Positions 40,007-49,482 of a stretch of DNA of 64,000 nt are shown here, piece after piece; position 1 is the stretch's first letter; each line of letters opens with the position of its first letter. The DNA is taken from NCBI RefSeq assembly GCF_026790065.1, contig NZ_JALAMO010000007.1, forward strand, positions 370,829 through 434,828. The letters run 5' to 3'. Under the pieces are notes generated by a model. That model was not told the origin of the DNA, searched no databases, and saw only the letters and a list, made by a program, of their open reading frames with translations. A program made the translations under genes and the position numbers. Source of the DNA: Bacillus sp. N13C7. Its GTDB lineage: Bacteria > Bacillota > Bacilli > Bacillales > Bacillaceae.

Positions 40007-41037
40007 CCCCGCTCGTCAGCATTATTGTCCCGATGTATAACGTTGAACCATATATAGAGGAGTGTATTGATTCTCTGCTTCGCCAAACGCTTTCTGATAT
40101 TGAAATCATCCTCGTGAATGACGGAACGCCGGATCGTTCAGGCGAAATTGCAGACGACTATGCAAAGCAGGATGCGAGAATTCAGGTCATTCATCAGACA
40201 AACGGCGGACTGAGCTCAGCGCGAAATGCGGGAATAAAGGCAGCACGGGGCACGTATGTCGGCTTTGTCGATGGAGACGATTATGTATCTTCCGCTATGT
40301 TCCAGAGGCTGGTTGAAGAGGCGGAGGAGAATCGGCTCGACATCGCTGGATGCGGTTTTTACAAGCTGTCAGCGGACAGTCGGATGTATGTGCCGCCGCA
40401 GCTTGACACTAACCGCGTGCTGACAAAAACGGAAATCGCTGAACGGCTCAAGCATGCTCACGAAACGAGGTTTATCTGGTATGTATGGCGTTATCTTTAT
40501 CGCCGTGAGCTTTTGGAAAGGGCAAACCTGATGTTCGATGAAGACATCCGTTTTGCGGAAGACTCTCCCTTCAATTTGTCCGCTTTTTTTGAAGCGGAGC
40601 GTGTGAAAATGCTGGATGAAGGCTTGTACGTCTATCGTGAAAACCCGAACAGCCTGACGGAAATGCCTTATAAGCCTGCGATGGATGAACAGATTCAAAA
40701 GCAATATCAGGCGAAAATTGCATTCTACAATCATTACGGCTTAGCAGGTGCATGCAAGGAAGATCTGAATGTGTACATTTGCAGGCACCAGCTTCCGATG
40801 CTTCTGGCAAACGCCTGTGCTTCTCCAAATCCGCCGAAAGCCATTAAAAAGCAGATCAGACAGATTTTATCCTATGACATGGTGCGGCAGGCTGTCAGAC
40901 ATACACCGTTTCAGCATGAGAAATTATTAAGAGGCGAGCGTTTGGTATTAGGCCTGTGCAAACTGCGGCTCATATTTCTCATTAAGCTGTTTTTTGAGCA
41001 GCGGGGGACGATGAAAGGCAGTGCGAAGCAGGCATGA
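40003..41037 (+). CDS. epsJ: EpsJ, GT2 family glycosyltransferase
   Basis: This is a 344-residue GT2 glycosyltransferase with IIVPMYNVEPYIEEC, LVNDGTPDRS and GFVDGDDYV. Its first ~110 residues align closely with EpsH, pointing to duplication within the operon. The start overlaps epsI (ATGA), and the stop overlaps epsK. It acts on the cytoplasmic lipid-linked precursor. Confidence 0.92.
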   Translation: MTPLVSIIVPMYNVEPYIEECIDSLLRQTLSDIEIILVNDGTPDRSGEIADDYAKQDARIQVIHQTNGGLSSARNAGIKAARGTYVGFVDGDDYVSSAMFQRLVEEAEENRLDIAGCGFYKLSADSRMYVPPQLDTNRVLTKTEIAERLKHAHETRFIWYVWRYLYRRELLERANLMFDEDIRFAEDSPFNLSAFFEAERVKMLDEGLYVYRENPNSLTEMPYKPAMDEQIQKQYQAKIAFYNHYGLAGACKEDLNVYICRHQLPMLLANACASPNPPKAIKKQIRQILSYDMVRQAVRHTPFQHEKLLRGERLVLGLCKLRLIFLIKLFFEQRGTMKGSAKQA

Positions 41038-42551
41038 AATTCACGATAAACTTCAGCGCTAATCTCACGGCTTTTCTCTTGTCCGTTTTCCTGTCGGTCT
41101 GGATGACGCCTTTCATTGTCAAAACACTTGGTGTTGAAGCGTTCGGCTTTGTTCATTTGACACAAAATGTGATTAATTACTTTTCGATTATTACCGTAGC
41201 GCTCAGCTCGGTTGTTGTCCGGTTCTTTTCTGTCGCCGCCCATAGGGGAGAGCGGGAGAAAGCCAATGCGTATATCAGCAACTATTTGGCAGCGTCTGTT
41301 CTGATATCATTGCTACTTTTGCTGCCGCTTGCCGGCTCGGCTTTTTTTATTGACCGTGTGATGAACGTGCCACAGGCGCTTTTGTCAGATGTGCGTTTAT
41401 CGATTTTGATCGGCAGTCTGCTGTTTATTTTAACGTTTCTGATGGCGGGTTTCGGCGCTGCTCCATTTTATGCGAACCGCCTTTATATCACCAGCTCAAT
41501 TCAGGCGGTGCAAATGCTTGTGCGCGTGCTGTCTGTGCTTCTCTTGTTTGCATGCTTTACGCCGAAAATATGGCAGATTCAGCTTGCTGCTTTAGCTGGT
41601 GCTGTCATCGCGTCTGCGCTGTCTTTCTATTTCTTCAAAAAGCTGATTCCGTGGTTTTCGTTTCGTATGAAAGATCTTTCATTCCGCACAAGCAGGGAGC
41701 TGTTTCAGGCGGGCACATGGAGCTCCGTCAATCAAATCGGCGTGCTGCTTTTTTTGCAGATTGATCTATTAACCGCCAACTTGGTGCTGGGGGCGGCTGC
41801 CTCCGGGAAATACGCGGCGATCATCCAGTTCCCGCTGCTGCTGCGCAGCTTGGCTGGTACGGTCGCATCCCTGTTTGCGCCTCTGATCACTTCTTATTAT
41901 TCAAAAGGCGATATGGACGGGTTGGTGAATTACGCCAACAAAGCAGTGAGGCTGAACGGTCTTCTTCTGGCGCTTCCTGCTGCACTATTGGGCGGATTGG
42001 CGGGACCATTTCTGACGATCTGGCTCGGTCCGTCTTTTTCATCTATAGCGCCGCTTTTATACATTCATGCCGGATACTTGGTGGTCAGCCTCGCCTTTAT
42101 GCCGCTGTTTTATATTTGGACCGCCTTTAATCAGCAAAAAACACCGGCGATTGTTACCCTGCTGTTAGGCGCGGTGAATGTGGTGCTGGCCGTCACTCTG
42201 AGCGGACCGGCTCATCTTGGCTTGTACGGCATTACATTGGCCGGGGCGATTTCCTTGATGTTGAAAAATGCCATCTTTACACCGCTGTACGTATCCCGCA
42301 TTACCGGCTACAAAAAGCACGTGTTTTTTAAAGGCATATTTGGGCCTCTTTCAGCAGCTGTGTTTGCCTGGACGGTTTGTGAGGCAATCCAGTTATTTAT
42401 CGAGATTGACGGCTGGACGTCACTGATTGCGACGGGAATGGCAGTCAGCTGCTGCTACGCCGTTTTCGCATTTACACTTGTTTGCACGAAAGAAGAAAGA
42501 CAGCTGGTACTGAAACGGTTTCGAAAAACGAAAGGAGCTGTGAATCTTTGA
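41034..42551 (+). CDS. epsK: EpsK, Wzx-type flippase (MOP superfamily)
   Basis: This is a 505-residue membrane protein with about twelve to fourteen hydrophobic segments of the polysaccharide transporter (Wzx/MATE/MurJ) superfamily. It should flip the undecaprenyl-linked repeat unit from the inner to the outer face, where EpsG polymerises it. The start ATG overlaps the epsJ stop by four bases, and the end overlaps the TTG start of epsL. Confidence 0.92.
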   Translation: MKFTINFSANLTAFLLSVFLSVWMTPFIVKTLGVEAFGFVHLTQNVINYFSIITVALSSVVVRFFSVAAHRGEREKANAYISNYLAASVLISLLLLLPLAGSAFFIDRVMNVPQALLSDVRLSILIGSLLFILTFLMAGFGAAPFYANRLYITSSIQAVQMLVRVLSVLLLFACFTPKIWQIQLAALAGAVIASALSFYFFKKLIPWFSFRMKDLSFRTSRELFQAGTWSSVNQIGVLLFLQIDLLTANLVLGAAASGKYAAIIQFPLLLRSLAGTVASLFAPLITSYYSKGDMDGLVNYANKAVRLNGLLLALPAALLGGLAGPFLTIWLGPSFSSIAPLLYIHAGYLVVSLAFMPLFYIWTAFNQQKTPAIVTLLLGAVNVVLAVTLSGPAHLGLYGITLAGAISLMLKNAIFTPLYVSRITGYKKHVFFKGIFGPLSAAVFAWTVCEAIQLFIEIDGWTSLIATGMAVSCCYAVFAFTLVCTKEERQLVLKRFRKTKGAVNL

Positions 42552-43156
42552 TCCTGAAACGACTTTTTGATCTGACGGCCACCATTTTGTTGTTGTGCTG
42601 TACGAGTGTGATCATTCTGTTTACCATCGCTGTTGTCAGGCTGAAAATAGGATCCCCTGTTTTTTTTAAGCAAGTGAGGCCGGGCCTGCACGGCAAACCA
42701 TTCACCCTTTATAAATTCCGAACGATGACGGATGAAAGGGACAGTGAAGGAAACCTGCTGCCCGATGAAGTCCGGCTGACCAAAACGGGGAGGCTGATCA
42801 GAAAGCTGAGCATCGATGAGCTTCCGCAGCTGCTGAATGTCCTAAAAGGCGATCTCAGCCTTGTCGGCCCGCGCCCGCTCCTAATGGACTATCTGCCGCT
42901 TTATACAGAAAAACAGGCACGGCGCCATGAGGTGAAGCCGGGCATCACAGGCTGGGCGCAAATCAACGGCAGAAACGCGATTTCCTGGGAAAAGAAATTT
43001 GAATTAGATGTTTGGTACGTTGATAACCGATCATTTTTTCTCGATTTGAAAATTTTGTGTTTGACGGTGCGAAAGGTCCTTGTTTCAGAAGGGATTCAGC
43101 AAACCAATCATGTGACTGCGGAACGCTTTACAGGAAGCGGAGATGTATCCTCATGA
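42548..43156 (+). CDS. epsL: EpsL, undecaprenyl-phosphate sugar transferase (initiating enzyme)
   Basis: This is a 202-residue monotopic phosphoglycosyl transferase of the small PglC type. It has one N-terminal hydrophobic segment (ATILLLCCTSVIILFTIAVV) and the catalytic region YKFRTMTDERD, then SIDELPQLLNVLKGDLSLVG, PGITGWAQINGRN. It loads the first sugar phosphate, probably N,N'-diacetylbacillosamine-type, on undecaprenyl phosphate. It starts at TTG 42548 after AAAGGAG and overlaps epsK by four bases. The frame extends further upstream but without a start signal. Confidence 0.92.
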   Translation: MILKRLFDLTATILLLCCTSVIILFTIAVVRLKIGSPVFFKQVRPGLHGKPFTLYKFRTMTDERDSEGNLLPDEVRLTKTGRLIRKLSIDELPQLLNVLKGDLSLVGPRPLLMDYLPLYTEKQARRHEVKPGITGWAQINGRNAISWEKKFELDVWYVDNRSFFLDLKILCLTVRKVLVSEGIQQTNHVTAERFTGSGDVSS

Positions 43157-43791
43157 GAAACGTGGCCATTGTAGGTGACGGCGGACACGGAAAGGTGATC
43201 AGAGAGCTGATAAACGCCCGGTCAGACACGCGTTTAGCGGCGGTGCTGGATGATAAATTCAGAACGTTTGAAGCTGGAGAAGAGTGGTTCACAGGCCCGC
43301 CGGAAGCCGTTTCTGAGGTGCGCAGGCTGGTCCCCGATGTGTTGTTTCTGATCGCGATCGGGAACAACCGTGTCAGAAAACAGGTGGCTGAACGCCTGGA
43401 CCTGAAGAAAGAAGATTTTATTACATTGATTCACCCGTCAGCCATCGTCAGCAAGTCGGCTGTCATCGGGGAAGGGACCGTGATTATGGCGGGCGCGATC
43501 ATTCAGGCGGATGCGCGTATCGGCGCTCACTGCATCATCAATACAGGCGCCGTGGCAGAGCACGACAATCAAATCGGCGATTATGTCCATCTCTCTCCGC
43601 GTGTCACGCTGTCAGGAGCGGTCGCCGTTCAGGAAGGCGCCCACGTCGGAACCGGCGCGGCCGTCATCCCGCAGCTCACAATCGGATCGTGGAGCATTGT
43701 CGGCGCCGGCTCCGCGGTGATCCGTTCTATACCGGACAGGGTAACGGTGGCCGGTGCGCCAGCGCGCATTATTTCTTCCATTCAAACATAA
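43153..43791 (+). CDS. epsM: EpsM, PglD-type sugar O/N-acetyltransferase
   Basis: This is a 212-residue protein. An N-terminal Rossmann-like UDP-sugar domain (VAIVGDGGHGKVI) is followed by a left-handed beta-helix of hexapeptide repeats (AVIGEGTVIMAGAIIQ and on). It is the PglD family that N-acetylates the UDP-4-amino sugar made by EpsN, with His in the VAEHD segment as the catalytic base. The start ATG overlaps the epsL stop, with GGAGATG upstream. The C-terminus (ISSIQT) is about four residues shorter than I recall for 168. Confidence 0.92.
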   Translation: MRNVAIVGDGGHGKVIRELINARSDTRLAAVLDDKFRTFEAGEEWFTGPPEAVSEVRRLVPDVLFLIAIGNNRVRKQVAERLDLKKEDFITLIHPSAIVSKSAVIGEGTVIMAGAIIQADARIGAHCIINTGAVAEHDNQIGDYVHLSPRVTLSGAVAVQEGAHVGTGAAVIPQLTIGSWSIVGAGSAVIRSIPDRVTVAGAPARIISSIQT

Positions 43792-43807
43792 AACAAAGGA
43801 TGATTAT

Positions 43808-44974
43808 ATGCATAAAAGAATCTACTTATCTCCCCCTCATATGAGCGGAAGAGAGCAGCATTATATTTCAGAAGCCTTTCACTCTAACTGGATTGCACCG
43901 CTTGGGCCTCTCGTGAATTCATTTGAAGAACAGCTGGCTGAACGCGTCGGTGTTAAAGGGGCCGCTGCAGTCAGCTCAGGAACGGCAGCGATCCACCTGG
44001 CGCTGCGTTTGCTTGAAGTAAAAGAAGGGGACAACGTGTTTTGCCAGTCCTTTACATTTGTAGCAACCGCCAACCCGATTTTATATGAAAAAGCGGTGCC
44101 TGTCTTTATTGATTCTGAGCCTGATACGTGGAATATGTCGCCAAAAGCCCTTGAAAGAGCGCTGGAAGAAGCAAAAAGAAAGGGAACGCTGCCAAAAGCG
44201 GTGATTGCTGTCAATCTATATGGACAGAGCGCGAAAATGGATGAAATCGTAAGCCTTTGTGATGCATACGGAGTTCCTGTCATTGAAGACGCAGCCGAGT
44301 CTCTCGGTACAGTTTATAAAGGGAAGCAAAGCGGGACATTCGGGCGCTTCGGCATTTTTTCATTTAACGGGAACAAAATCATCACCACATCAGGCGGAGG
44401 GATGCTCGTTTCAAATGATGAAGCCGCCATTGAAAAAGCAAGATTTCTCGCTTCACAGGCCCGTGATGCGGCTGTTCATTATCAGCACAGCGAAATCGGG
44501 CACAATTACAGGCTGAGCAATATCTTAGCCGGTGTAGGCATTGCCCAGCTTGAGGTGCTGGATGAGCGGGTGGAGAAAAGAAGGGCCATTTTTACGAGAT
44601 ATAAACATGCACTCGGTCACATAGATGGTGTCCGCTTTATGCCGGAGTATGCAGCAGGCGTATCCAATCGCTGGCTTACCACACTCACACTTGAGAACGG
44701 ACTCAGTCCATATGACGTAGTGGAACGCCTTGCTGAAGAAAACATTGAAGCGCGTCCGCTGTGGAAGCCGCTTCATACACAGCCGCTGTTTCAGCCGGCT
44801 TTGTTTTATTCTCATGAAGGGACAGGAAGCATATGCGAAGATCTTTTTAAGCGCGGGATCTGTCTCCCATCTGGATCCAATATGACGGAAGAAGAACAAA
44901 ACCGGGTCATTGATGTGCTAGTAAACTTATTCCAAACAGCCGAGGTGAAGAAATGGACAGCAAGTATTCGATGA
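43808..44974 (+). CDS. epsN: EpsN, PLP-dependent UDP-sugar aminotransferase
   Basis: This 388-residue DegT/DnrJ/EryC1 family aminotransferase converts the 4-keto product of EpsC to the 4-amino sugar. Signature segments are FTFVATANPILY, EDAAESLG and SFNGNKIITTSGGGM, in which Lys is the PLP Schiff-base residue. The start is ATG 43808 after AAAGGATG. The open frame from 43754 overlaps epsM and is not used. With EpsC and EpsM it forms a bacillosamine-type pathway. Confidence 0.94.
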   Translation: MHKRIYLSPPHMSGREQHYISEAFHSNWIAPLGPLVNSFEEQLAERVGVKGAAAVSSGTAAIHLALRLLEVKEGDNVFCQSFTFVATANPILYEKAVPVFIDSEPDTWNMSPKALERALEEAKRKGTLPKAVIAVNLYGQSAKMDEIVSLCDAYGVPVIEDAAESLGTVYKGKQSGTFGRFGIFSFNGNKIITTSGGGMLVSNDEAAIEKARFLASQARDAAVHYQHSEIGHNYRLSNILAGVGIAQLEVLDERVEKRRAIFTRYKHALGHIDGVRFMPEYAAGVSNRWLTTLTLENGLSPYDVVERLAEENIEARPLWKPLHTQPLFQPALFYSHEGTGSICEDLFKRGICLPSGSNMTEEEQNRVIDVLVNLFQTAEVKKWTASIR

Positions 44975-45921
44975 TCAGCCTGAAACAGAAATTGTCCGGG
45001 CTGCTCGACGTCATTCCGAAACAATCCGAGATCATATACGCCGACTATCCTCTATATGGAAATGTAGGGGATTTATTTATTATGAAGGGAACAGAAGCCT
45101 TCTTTAAAGAACATGGGATCCGTGTCAGAAAACGCTGGAATCCTGACAATTTTCCTGTCGGACGGAAGCTGGATCCGAATCTCATCATCGTCTGCCAGGG
45201 AGGCGGAAACTTTGGGGATTTGTATCCGTATTATCAAGGCTTTAGAGAGAAAATCGTCCAAACCTATCCGAACCACAAAATCGTGATTCTGCCGCAATCG
45301 ATTTACTTTCAACAAAAAGACAATCTCAAACGGACAGCTGAGATATTTTCTAAACATTCGAATCTCCACATCATCGCAAGGGAAAAAGCCTCCTATGAAA
45401 CGGCGCAGGCTTACTTTACAAGCAATCATATTAAGCTTCTGCCTGATATGGCTCATCAGCTTTTTCCCATCGCTCCGACGCAGCAGCCGTTCAATCAAAA
45501 GCTGAAATTTATCAGGACAGATCATGAAGCAAACGAGGAGCTTCAGGAACACGCAAGAGCGGAGAGCTACGACTGGCGCACAGTGCTGTCAGCTTCAGAC
45601 CGCCGGACGATCGCTTTTCTGCAAACGCTGAACGTCCTGAACAAAAAAGCGGGCAACCCTCTGCCGATCGCGTTTATATGGGAAAAATACTCGGATTATA
45701 TCGTCAAAAAAGCGATCCGGTTCTTCAGCCGTTACGAAACGGTCGAAACGTCAAGGCTGCACGGACACATCTTGTCCTCTCTTCTCCAAAAAGAAAACAC
45801 GGTCATCGATAATTCCTACGGGAAAAACGCCAATTACTATCACACCTGGATGGAAGGAGTGCCGTACACCCGGCTCATCCAGAACGCTTCTAAGAAGGAA
45901 AACCTTCCTGCTCACATGTGA
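44953..45921 (+). CDS. epsO: EpsO, pyruvyl transferase
   Basis: This is a 322-residue second polysaccharide pyruvyl transferase of the operon. It has ADYPLYGNVGDLFIMKG near the start, CQGGGNFGDLYPYYQGF, and ETSRLHGHILSSLL near the end, the same order of motifs as in EpsI. The start lies 22 bases inside epsN behind GAGGTGAAG, so translation is coupled. It is the last eps gene, with a strong hairpin overlapping its end. Confidence 0.93.
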   Translation: MDSKYSMISLKQKLSGLLDVIPKQSEIIYADYPLYGNVGDLFIMKGTEAFFKEHGIRVRKRWNPDNFPVGRKLDPNLIIVCQGGGNFGDLYPYYQGFREKIVQTYPNHKIVILPQSIYFQQKDNLKRTAEIFSKHSNLHIIAREKASYETAQAYFTSNHIKLLPDMAHQLFPIAPTQQPFNQKLKFIRTDHEANEELQEHARAESYDWRTVLSASDRRTIAFLQTLNVLNKKAGNPLPIAFIWEKYSDYIVKKAIRFFSRYETVETSRLHGHILSSLLQKENTVIDNSYGKNANYYHTWMEGVPYTRLIQNASKKENLPAHM

Positions 45922-45937
45922 GCGGAAGGTTTATTTT
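45901..45937. terminator. Terminator of the eps operon
   Basis: AACCTTCC and GGAAGGTT close an outer stem and GCTCAC/GTGAGC an inner one, followed by TATTTT. It overlaps the last codons of epsO and the end of the convergent yvfG. Confidence 0.8.
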
Positions 45938-46149
45938 GATTCTCCCCGTTTGACTTTGTTGTACGCTTCATCTAAATGCTGAATCCGTTTCAAAACGACT
46001 GCGTTTTTCGTCAGCTGGTCCTGCACAAGCGTTGAGACGACGGAACGGTAATAGCTGTTCATCGCGTGGATTTTATCCTCTGATTGATTCATTTCGATAT
46101 GCTGTTTTAAATTCTCAATAAAATAAGGGACGGAAAAAAGTTCAGACAT
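45931..46149 (-). CDS. yvfG: Small helical protein YvfG
   Basis: This is a 72-residue protein of unknown function, acidic to neutral and predicted to be almost wholly helical (MSELFSVPYFIENLKQHIEM and following). It matches YvfG of B. subtilis in length and sequence as I remember it, a small dimeric protein known mainly from structural genomics. There is no membrane segment or DNA-binding motif. The start ATG follows AAAGGAG. It is divergent from sigL and convergent with the eps operon. Confidence 0.82.
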   Translation of the reverse strand: MSELFSVPYFIENLKQHIEMNQSEDKIHAMNSYYRSVVSTLVQDQLTKNAVVLKRIQHLDEAYNKVKRGESK

Positions 46150-46227
46150 TTCTTTGGCAGCTCCTTTTTCATAAATGTATACGGTGTGATCTCAATCATG
46201 TACAATGAAGAAAGGGGAGTGAGCAAG

Positions 46228-47538
46228 ATGGATATGAAACTTCAGCAAGTACAAGTATTAAAGCCTCAACTGACACAGGAGCTCAGGCAGGCCATCACGC
46301 TGCTTGGCTATCATTCGGCAGAACTCGCCGAATACATTGATGAGCTCTCACTGGAAAACCCTCTTATTGAACGAAAGGAATCAGACACACCGCCACTATC
46401 TTACCATAAAACAAATAAAAACAGGATGAATGCACAGGAAGCAGGCCTTCAATTAAGTGATCCGCAAAAAACACTGCAGGATGTGTTAAAACAGCAGTCA
46501 CTCGATATGAATTTGACAAACTCTGAAAAAAAGATTTTTAATTATCTGATTCATTCGCTTGATTCGAATGGGTACTTGGAAGAAGATATGGAGGAGGCAG
46601 CACGGCGATTATCTGTTTCGACTAAGGAAGCGGAGGCTGTTTTGGCAAAACTCCAGTCGTTAGAGCCAGCTGGAATCGGCGCAAGATCTCTGCAGGAATG
46701 CATTCTTCTCCAATTACAGCGGCTGCCGAATAGAAATGAACAAGCGGAAATGCTTGTTTCTGCTCATTTTGATGCTTTTGCGCAAAAGAACTGGAAAGCG
46801 CTTTCAAAGGAGACGGGAATTCCGCTTCATACGATTCAAGATATCTCTGATGACATCGCAGCTCTTCACCCAAGACCGGGCCTTCTGTTTGCCCGGCCGG
46901 AGCAAGATGTGTATATCGAGCCTGACATTTTTATTACCGTGAAAAACGGGCACATTGCTGCGGAGCTGAATACCCGCTCGTTTCCAGAGATAGACCTGCA
47001 TCCGCAGTACAGGCCGCTTTTATCGTCGGGCTCCTGTCAGGATACCGCTTCATATTTATCGGCAAAGTATCAGGAATGGCGCTGGCTGAGCCGCGCGCTG
47101 CAGCAGCGAAAACAGACGATCACGAGAATTGTTAATGAGCTGATCACACGGCAAAAGGATTTCTTTCTGAAAGGGCGAAGCGCAATGAAGCCGCTGACTC
47201 TTAGAGAGGTAGCGGACTGCCTAAGCCTTCATGAATCAACTGTGAGCCGGGCAATTAAAGGGAAAACGATACAAACGCCGTACGGGCTGTTTGAGATGAA
47301 ACTCTTTTTCTCAGCAAAAGCTGAGGCTTCAGGAGATGGAGATACGTCTAACTATGCAGTCAAAACGCATCTTGAAGACCTGATTAATCAAGAGGACAAA
47401 ACAAAACCGCTCTCAGATCAAAAGCTTGCCGATTTGCTATATGAACAGAACGGCATCCAAATCTCCAGACGCACAGTCGCCAAATACCGCGACCAAATGA
47501 ACATTCCGTCGTCGGCAGCAAGAAAACGGTATAAATAA
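46228..47538 (+). CDS. sigL: RNA polymerase sigma-54 factor SigL
   Basis: This 436-residue sigma-54 directs enhancer-dependent transcription of levanase, arginine, acetoin, isoleucine/valine and cold-related genes. The N-terminal activator-interacting region is Leu/Gln-rich (LKPQLTQELRQAITLLGYHS). A core-binding domain and a helix-turn-helix (LREVADCLSLHESTVSRAIK) follow. The RpoN box is SRRTVAKYR (413-421). The start is ATG 46228 after AAAGGGGAG. An upstream frame from 46186 is not family-like. It ends at a shared terminator with lutP. Confidence 0.95.
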   Translation: MDMKLQQVQVLKPQLTQELRQAITLLGYHSAELAEYIDELSLENPLIERKESDTPPLSYHKTNKNRMNAQEAGLQLSDPQKTLQDVLKQQSLDMNLTNSEKKIFNYLIHSLDSNGYLEEDMEEAARRLSVSTKEAEAVLAKLQSLEPAGIGARSLQECILLQLQRLPNRNEQAEMLVSAHFDAFAQKNWKALSKETGIPLHTIQDISDDIAALHPRPGLLFARPEQDVYIEPDIFITVKNGHIAAELNTRSFPEIDLHPQYRPLLSSGSCQDTASYLSAKYQEWRWLSRALQQRKQTITRIVNELITRQKDFFLKGRSAMKPLTLREVADCLSLHESTVSRAIKGKTIQTPYGLFEMKLFFSAKAEASGDGDTSNYAVKTHLEDLINQEDKTKPLSDQKLADLLYEQNGIQISRRTVAKYRDQMNIPSSAARKRYK

Positions 47539-47566
47539 AATCCTCCCGTGATGGGAGGATTTTTTA
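47537..47566. terminator. Bidirectional terminator between sigL and lutP
   Basis: AAAATCCTCCC and GGGAGGATTTT form an eleven-pair stem with A and T runs on either side, between convergent genes. Confidence 0.9.
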
Positions 47567-49255
47567 AGGAATCATCCAGCTGAATACATGATGCTGCAAA
47601 AAGGTGATGATACAAACGAGCAGCAGCAAAAACAAGCTGTGCTTAATGGTAAAGCGGAAAAGATCTGACTCTTTTCCGGCAAGTCCTACCGCGGCGCATG
47701 CCACCGCAATTGACTGCGGCGAAATCATTTTTCCTGTGACACCGCCTGATGAGTTGGCGGCGACTGACAGAACAGGGTCCATGCCGACTGATAACGCGGT
47801 GACTTTCTGCAGGTTGCCGAACAGCAGGTTGGCAGAAGTATCCGAGCCGGTAATGAAGACGCCGAGCCAGCCGAGAACAGGCGAAAAGAAGGTAAACATC
47901 GAACCCGTCAGCGCGAGTGTCATCCCGAGTGTCGTACTCATTCCCGAGGAATTGGTGACATAGGCAAAACCGACGACAGATGCGATGGTCAAAATCGGAA
48001 ACTTCAACTCTTGGATTGTTTCTTTAAAAACGGCTCCCCAGTCTTTCCACGAAATCGCCGTGATGAACTTTGACAGCAAAGCGGCAATCAAGATCGCGGT
48101 GCCGGCCGAACCAAGCACCTCAAGCTTGTAAACCGCTTCAATCGGCGTGCCGTCAGCATTGATAATTTGATTGTTCAAAAAAGGCACACCAGGGGCAAAA
48201 GTCAGTTTTTGCCCAACGGCATTCAGCCACTGCAAGAAAACAGCGGAGCCTTCATAATGGCCGGTCAGCGCCGATTTGACAGATGGGATGCCCCATACAG
48301 AAATCATGACTGTCAGCAGCAGAAATGGCGACCAGGCCATGAAAATCTGTCCGCCGCTGTACGCAGGCGCTGCCTGATTCGTTTTCGCCGTTTCAATCGC
48401 GGCGGCCGATTCCTGTTCACTGGCAAACCGGAATGTTGTTTTCGGCTTCCACCATTTTAAAAACACTGCAAGCGCAGCCATCGAAACAAGTGCCGACAAA
48501 ACATCCGGCAGCTCAGGCCCTAAAAAATTGGAGCTGAGATATTGAACAACAGCAAAGGAAACACCGGAAACGAGAATTGCCGGCCAAACCTCCAAGGCTT
48601 TCTTGAACCCGCTCATGATGATGATTAGATAAAGAGGAATAAATACGGATAGAAACGGCAGCTGCCGCCCGACCATTTGTGAAATCTCCATCGCCGGAAT
48701 CCCTGTCGGCCCTTCTACGGCTGTAATCGGAATCCCAATCGCCCCAAAGGCCACAGGGGCCGTATTGGCGATCAAACAGATTCCCGCCGCATAAAGAGGG
48801 TTAAAGCCGAGTCCGACCAGCAGAGCGGCAGAAATGGCAACCGGTGCTCCGAAGCCCGCCGCTCCTTCTAAAAAAGCACCGAATGAGAAAGCGATCAAGA
48901 GTGCCTGAAGCCGGCGGTCATCAGTTATCGAGAGGACAGAGCTGCGAATGATATCAAACTGTCCCGTTTTCACAGTGATTTTATACAAAAAAACAGACGT
49001 CACAATAATCCAGCCGATCGGCAACATTCCGTATACGGCTCCTTGTGTAGCGGACATCAGCGCTTTTTCCGCAGGCATCCGATAAACCAATACAGCAATG
49101 ACAAGTGCGATCCCCAAGGTGGACAAGCCCGCTGTATACCCCTTCATGCGTTTAATCGCGAGTGCCCAGAAAAAGAAAATAATCGGTACCAGTGCGGCGA
49201 GCGCTGATAAAAGCAAATTTCCCCCTATAGGCGTAAATGCCTGTGTCCATTGCAT
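47564..49255 (-). CDS. lutP: L-lactate permease LutP
   Basis: This is a 563-residue LctP-family lactate/proton symporter with about twelve to fourteen membrane segments. Conserved family stretches are GAFLEGAAGFGAPVAISAAL and FITGSDTSANLLFGNLQ near the C-terminus. The start ATG follows AAGGAGGGG. Its 227-base upstream region, shared with the divergent lutR, has a perfect-spaced SigA promoter, an inverted repeat and a cre-like site, so it is probably induced by lactate through LutR and repressed by CcpA. The lutABC oxidation genes are elsewhere. Confidence 0.93.
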   Translation of the reverse strand: MQWTQAFTPIGGNLLLSALAALVPIIFFFWALAIKRMKGYTAGLSTLGIALVIAVLVYRMPAEKALMSATQGAVYGMLPIGWIIVTSVFLYKITVKTGQFDIIRSSVLSITDDRRLQALLIAFSFGAFLEGAAGFGAPVAISAALLVGLGFNPLYAAGICLIANTAPVAFGAIGIPITAVEGPTGIPAMEISQMVGRQLPFLSVFIPLYLIIIMSGFKKALEVWPAILVSGVSFAVVQYLSSNFLGPELPDVLSALVSMAALAVFLKWWKPKTTFRFASEQESAAAIETAKTNQAAPAYSGGQIFMAWSPFLLLTVMISVWGIPSVKSALTGHYEGSAVFLQWLNAVGQKLTFAPGVPFLNNQIINADGTPIEAVYKLEVLGSAGTAILIAALLSKFITAISWKDWGAVFKETIQELKFPILTIASVVGFAYVTNSSGMSTTLGMTLALTGSMFTFFSPVLGWLGVFITGSDTSANLLFGNLQKVTALSVGMDPVLSVAANSSGGVTGKMISPQSIAVACAAVGLAGKESDLFRFTIKHSLFLLLLVCIITFLQHHVFSWMIP

Positions 49256-49291
49256 CCCAAACCCCTCCTTGAAACATAAACTGGCGTTATA

Positions 49292-49305
49292 TGTAAGCGG
49301 TTTCT
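49292..49305. promoter_or_regulatory. cre-like site downstream of the lutP promoter
   Basis: TGTAAGCGGTTTCT matches the cre consensus except for the last base. It lies between the lutP promoter and gene, where bound CcpA could block elongation. Confidence 0.55.
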
Positions 49306-49329
49306 AAAGATGATATGATCATCTGATGA

Positions 49330-49384
49330 CTGGGTAATAAGACCAGTTACCTAGCATTATATTTTGAAAAAAATCAAAGTACAA
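49330..49384 (-). promoter_or_regulatory. lutP promoter and inverted repeat (candidate LutR site)
   Basis: On the minus strand TTGTAC (49379-49384) and TATAAT (49356-49361) are 17 bases apart. Just downstream, ACTGG and CCAGT arms flank nine bases (49329-49347), in the position of a repressor operator. LutR binding is inferred from context. Confidence 0.6.
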
Positions 49385-49482
49385 GACTTTTTGACAAAAT
49401 TGTCTAAATCTTTTGGCGGCCCCGAAAACAGAGTATAATAGATCGTAACCAGCCAGACCTACAAGTTACGGGGTGAATTGCA

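Noticed and set aside
49393-49404. GACAAAATTGTC inverted repeat upstream of lutR as a LutR operator
   Set aside because: The symmetry is short, AT-rich and lies away from the lutR -10 box. The ACTGG/CCAGT repeat by the lutP promoter is a better candidate.
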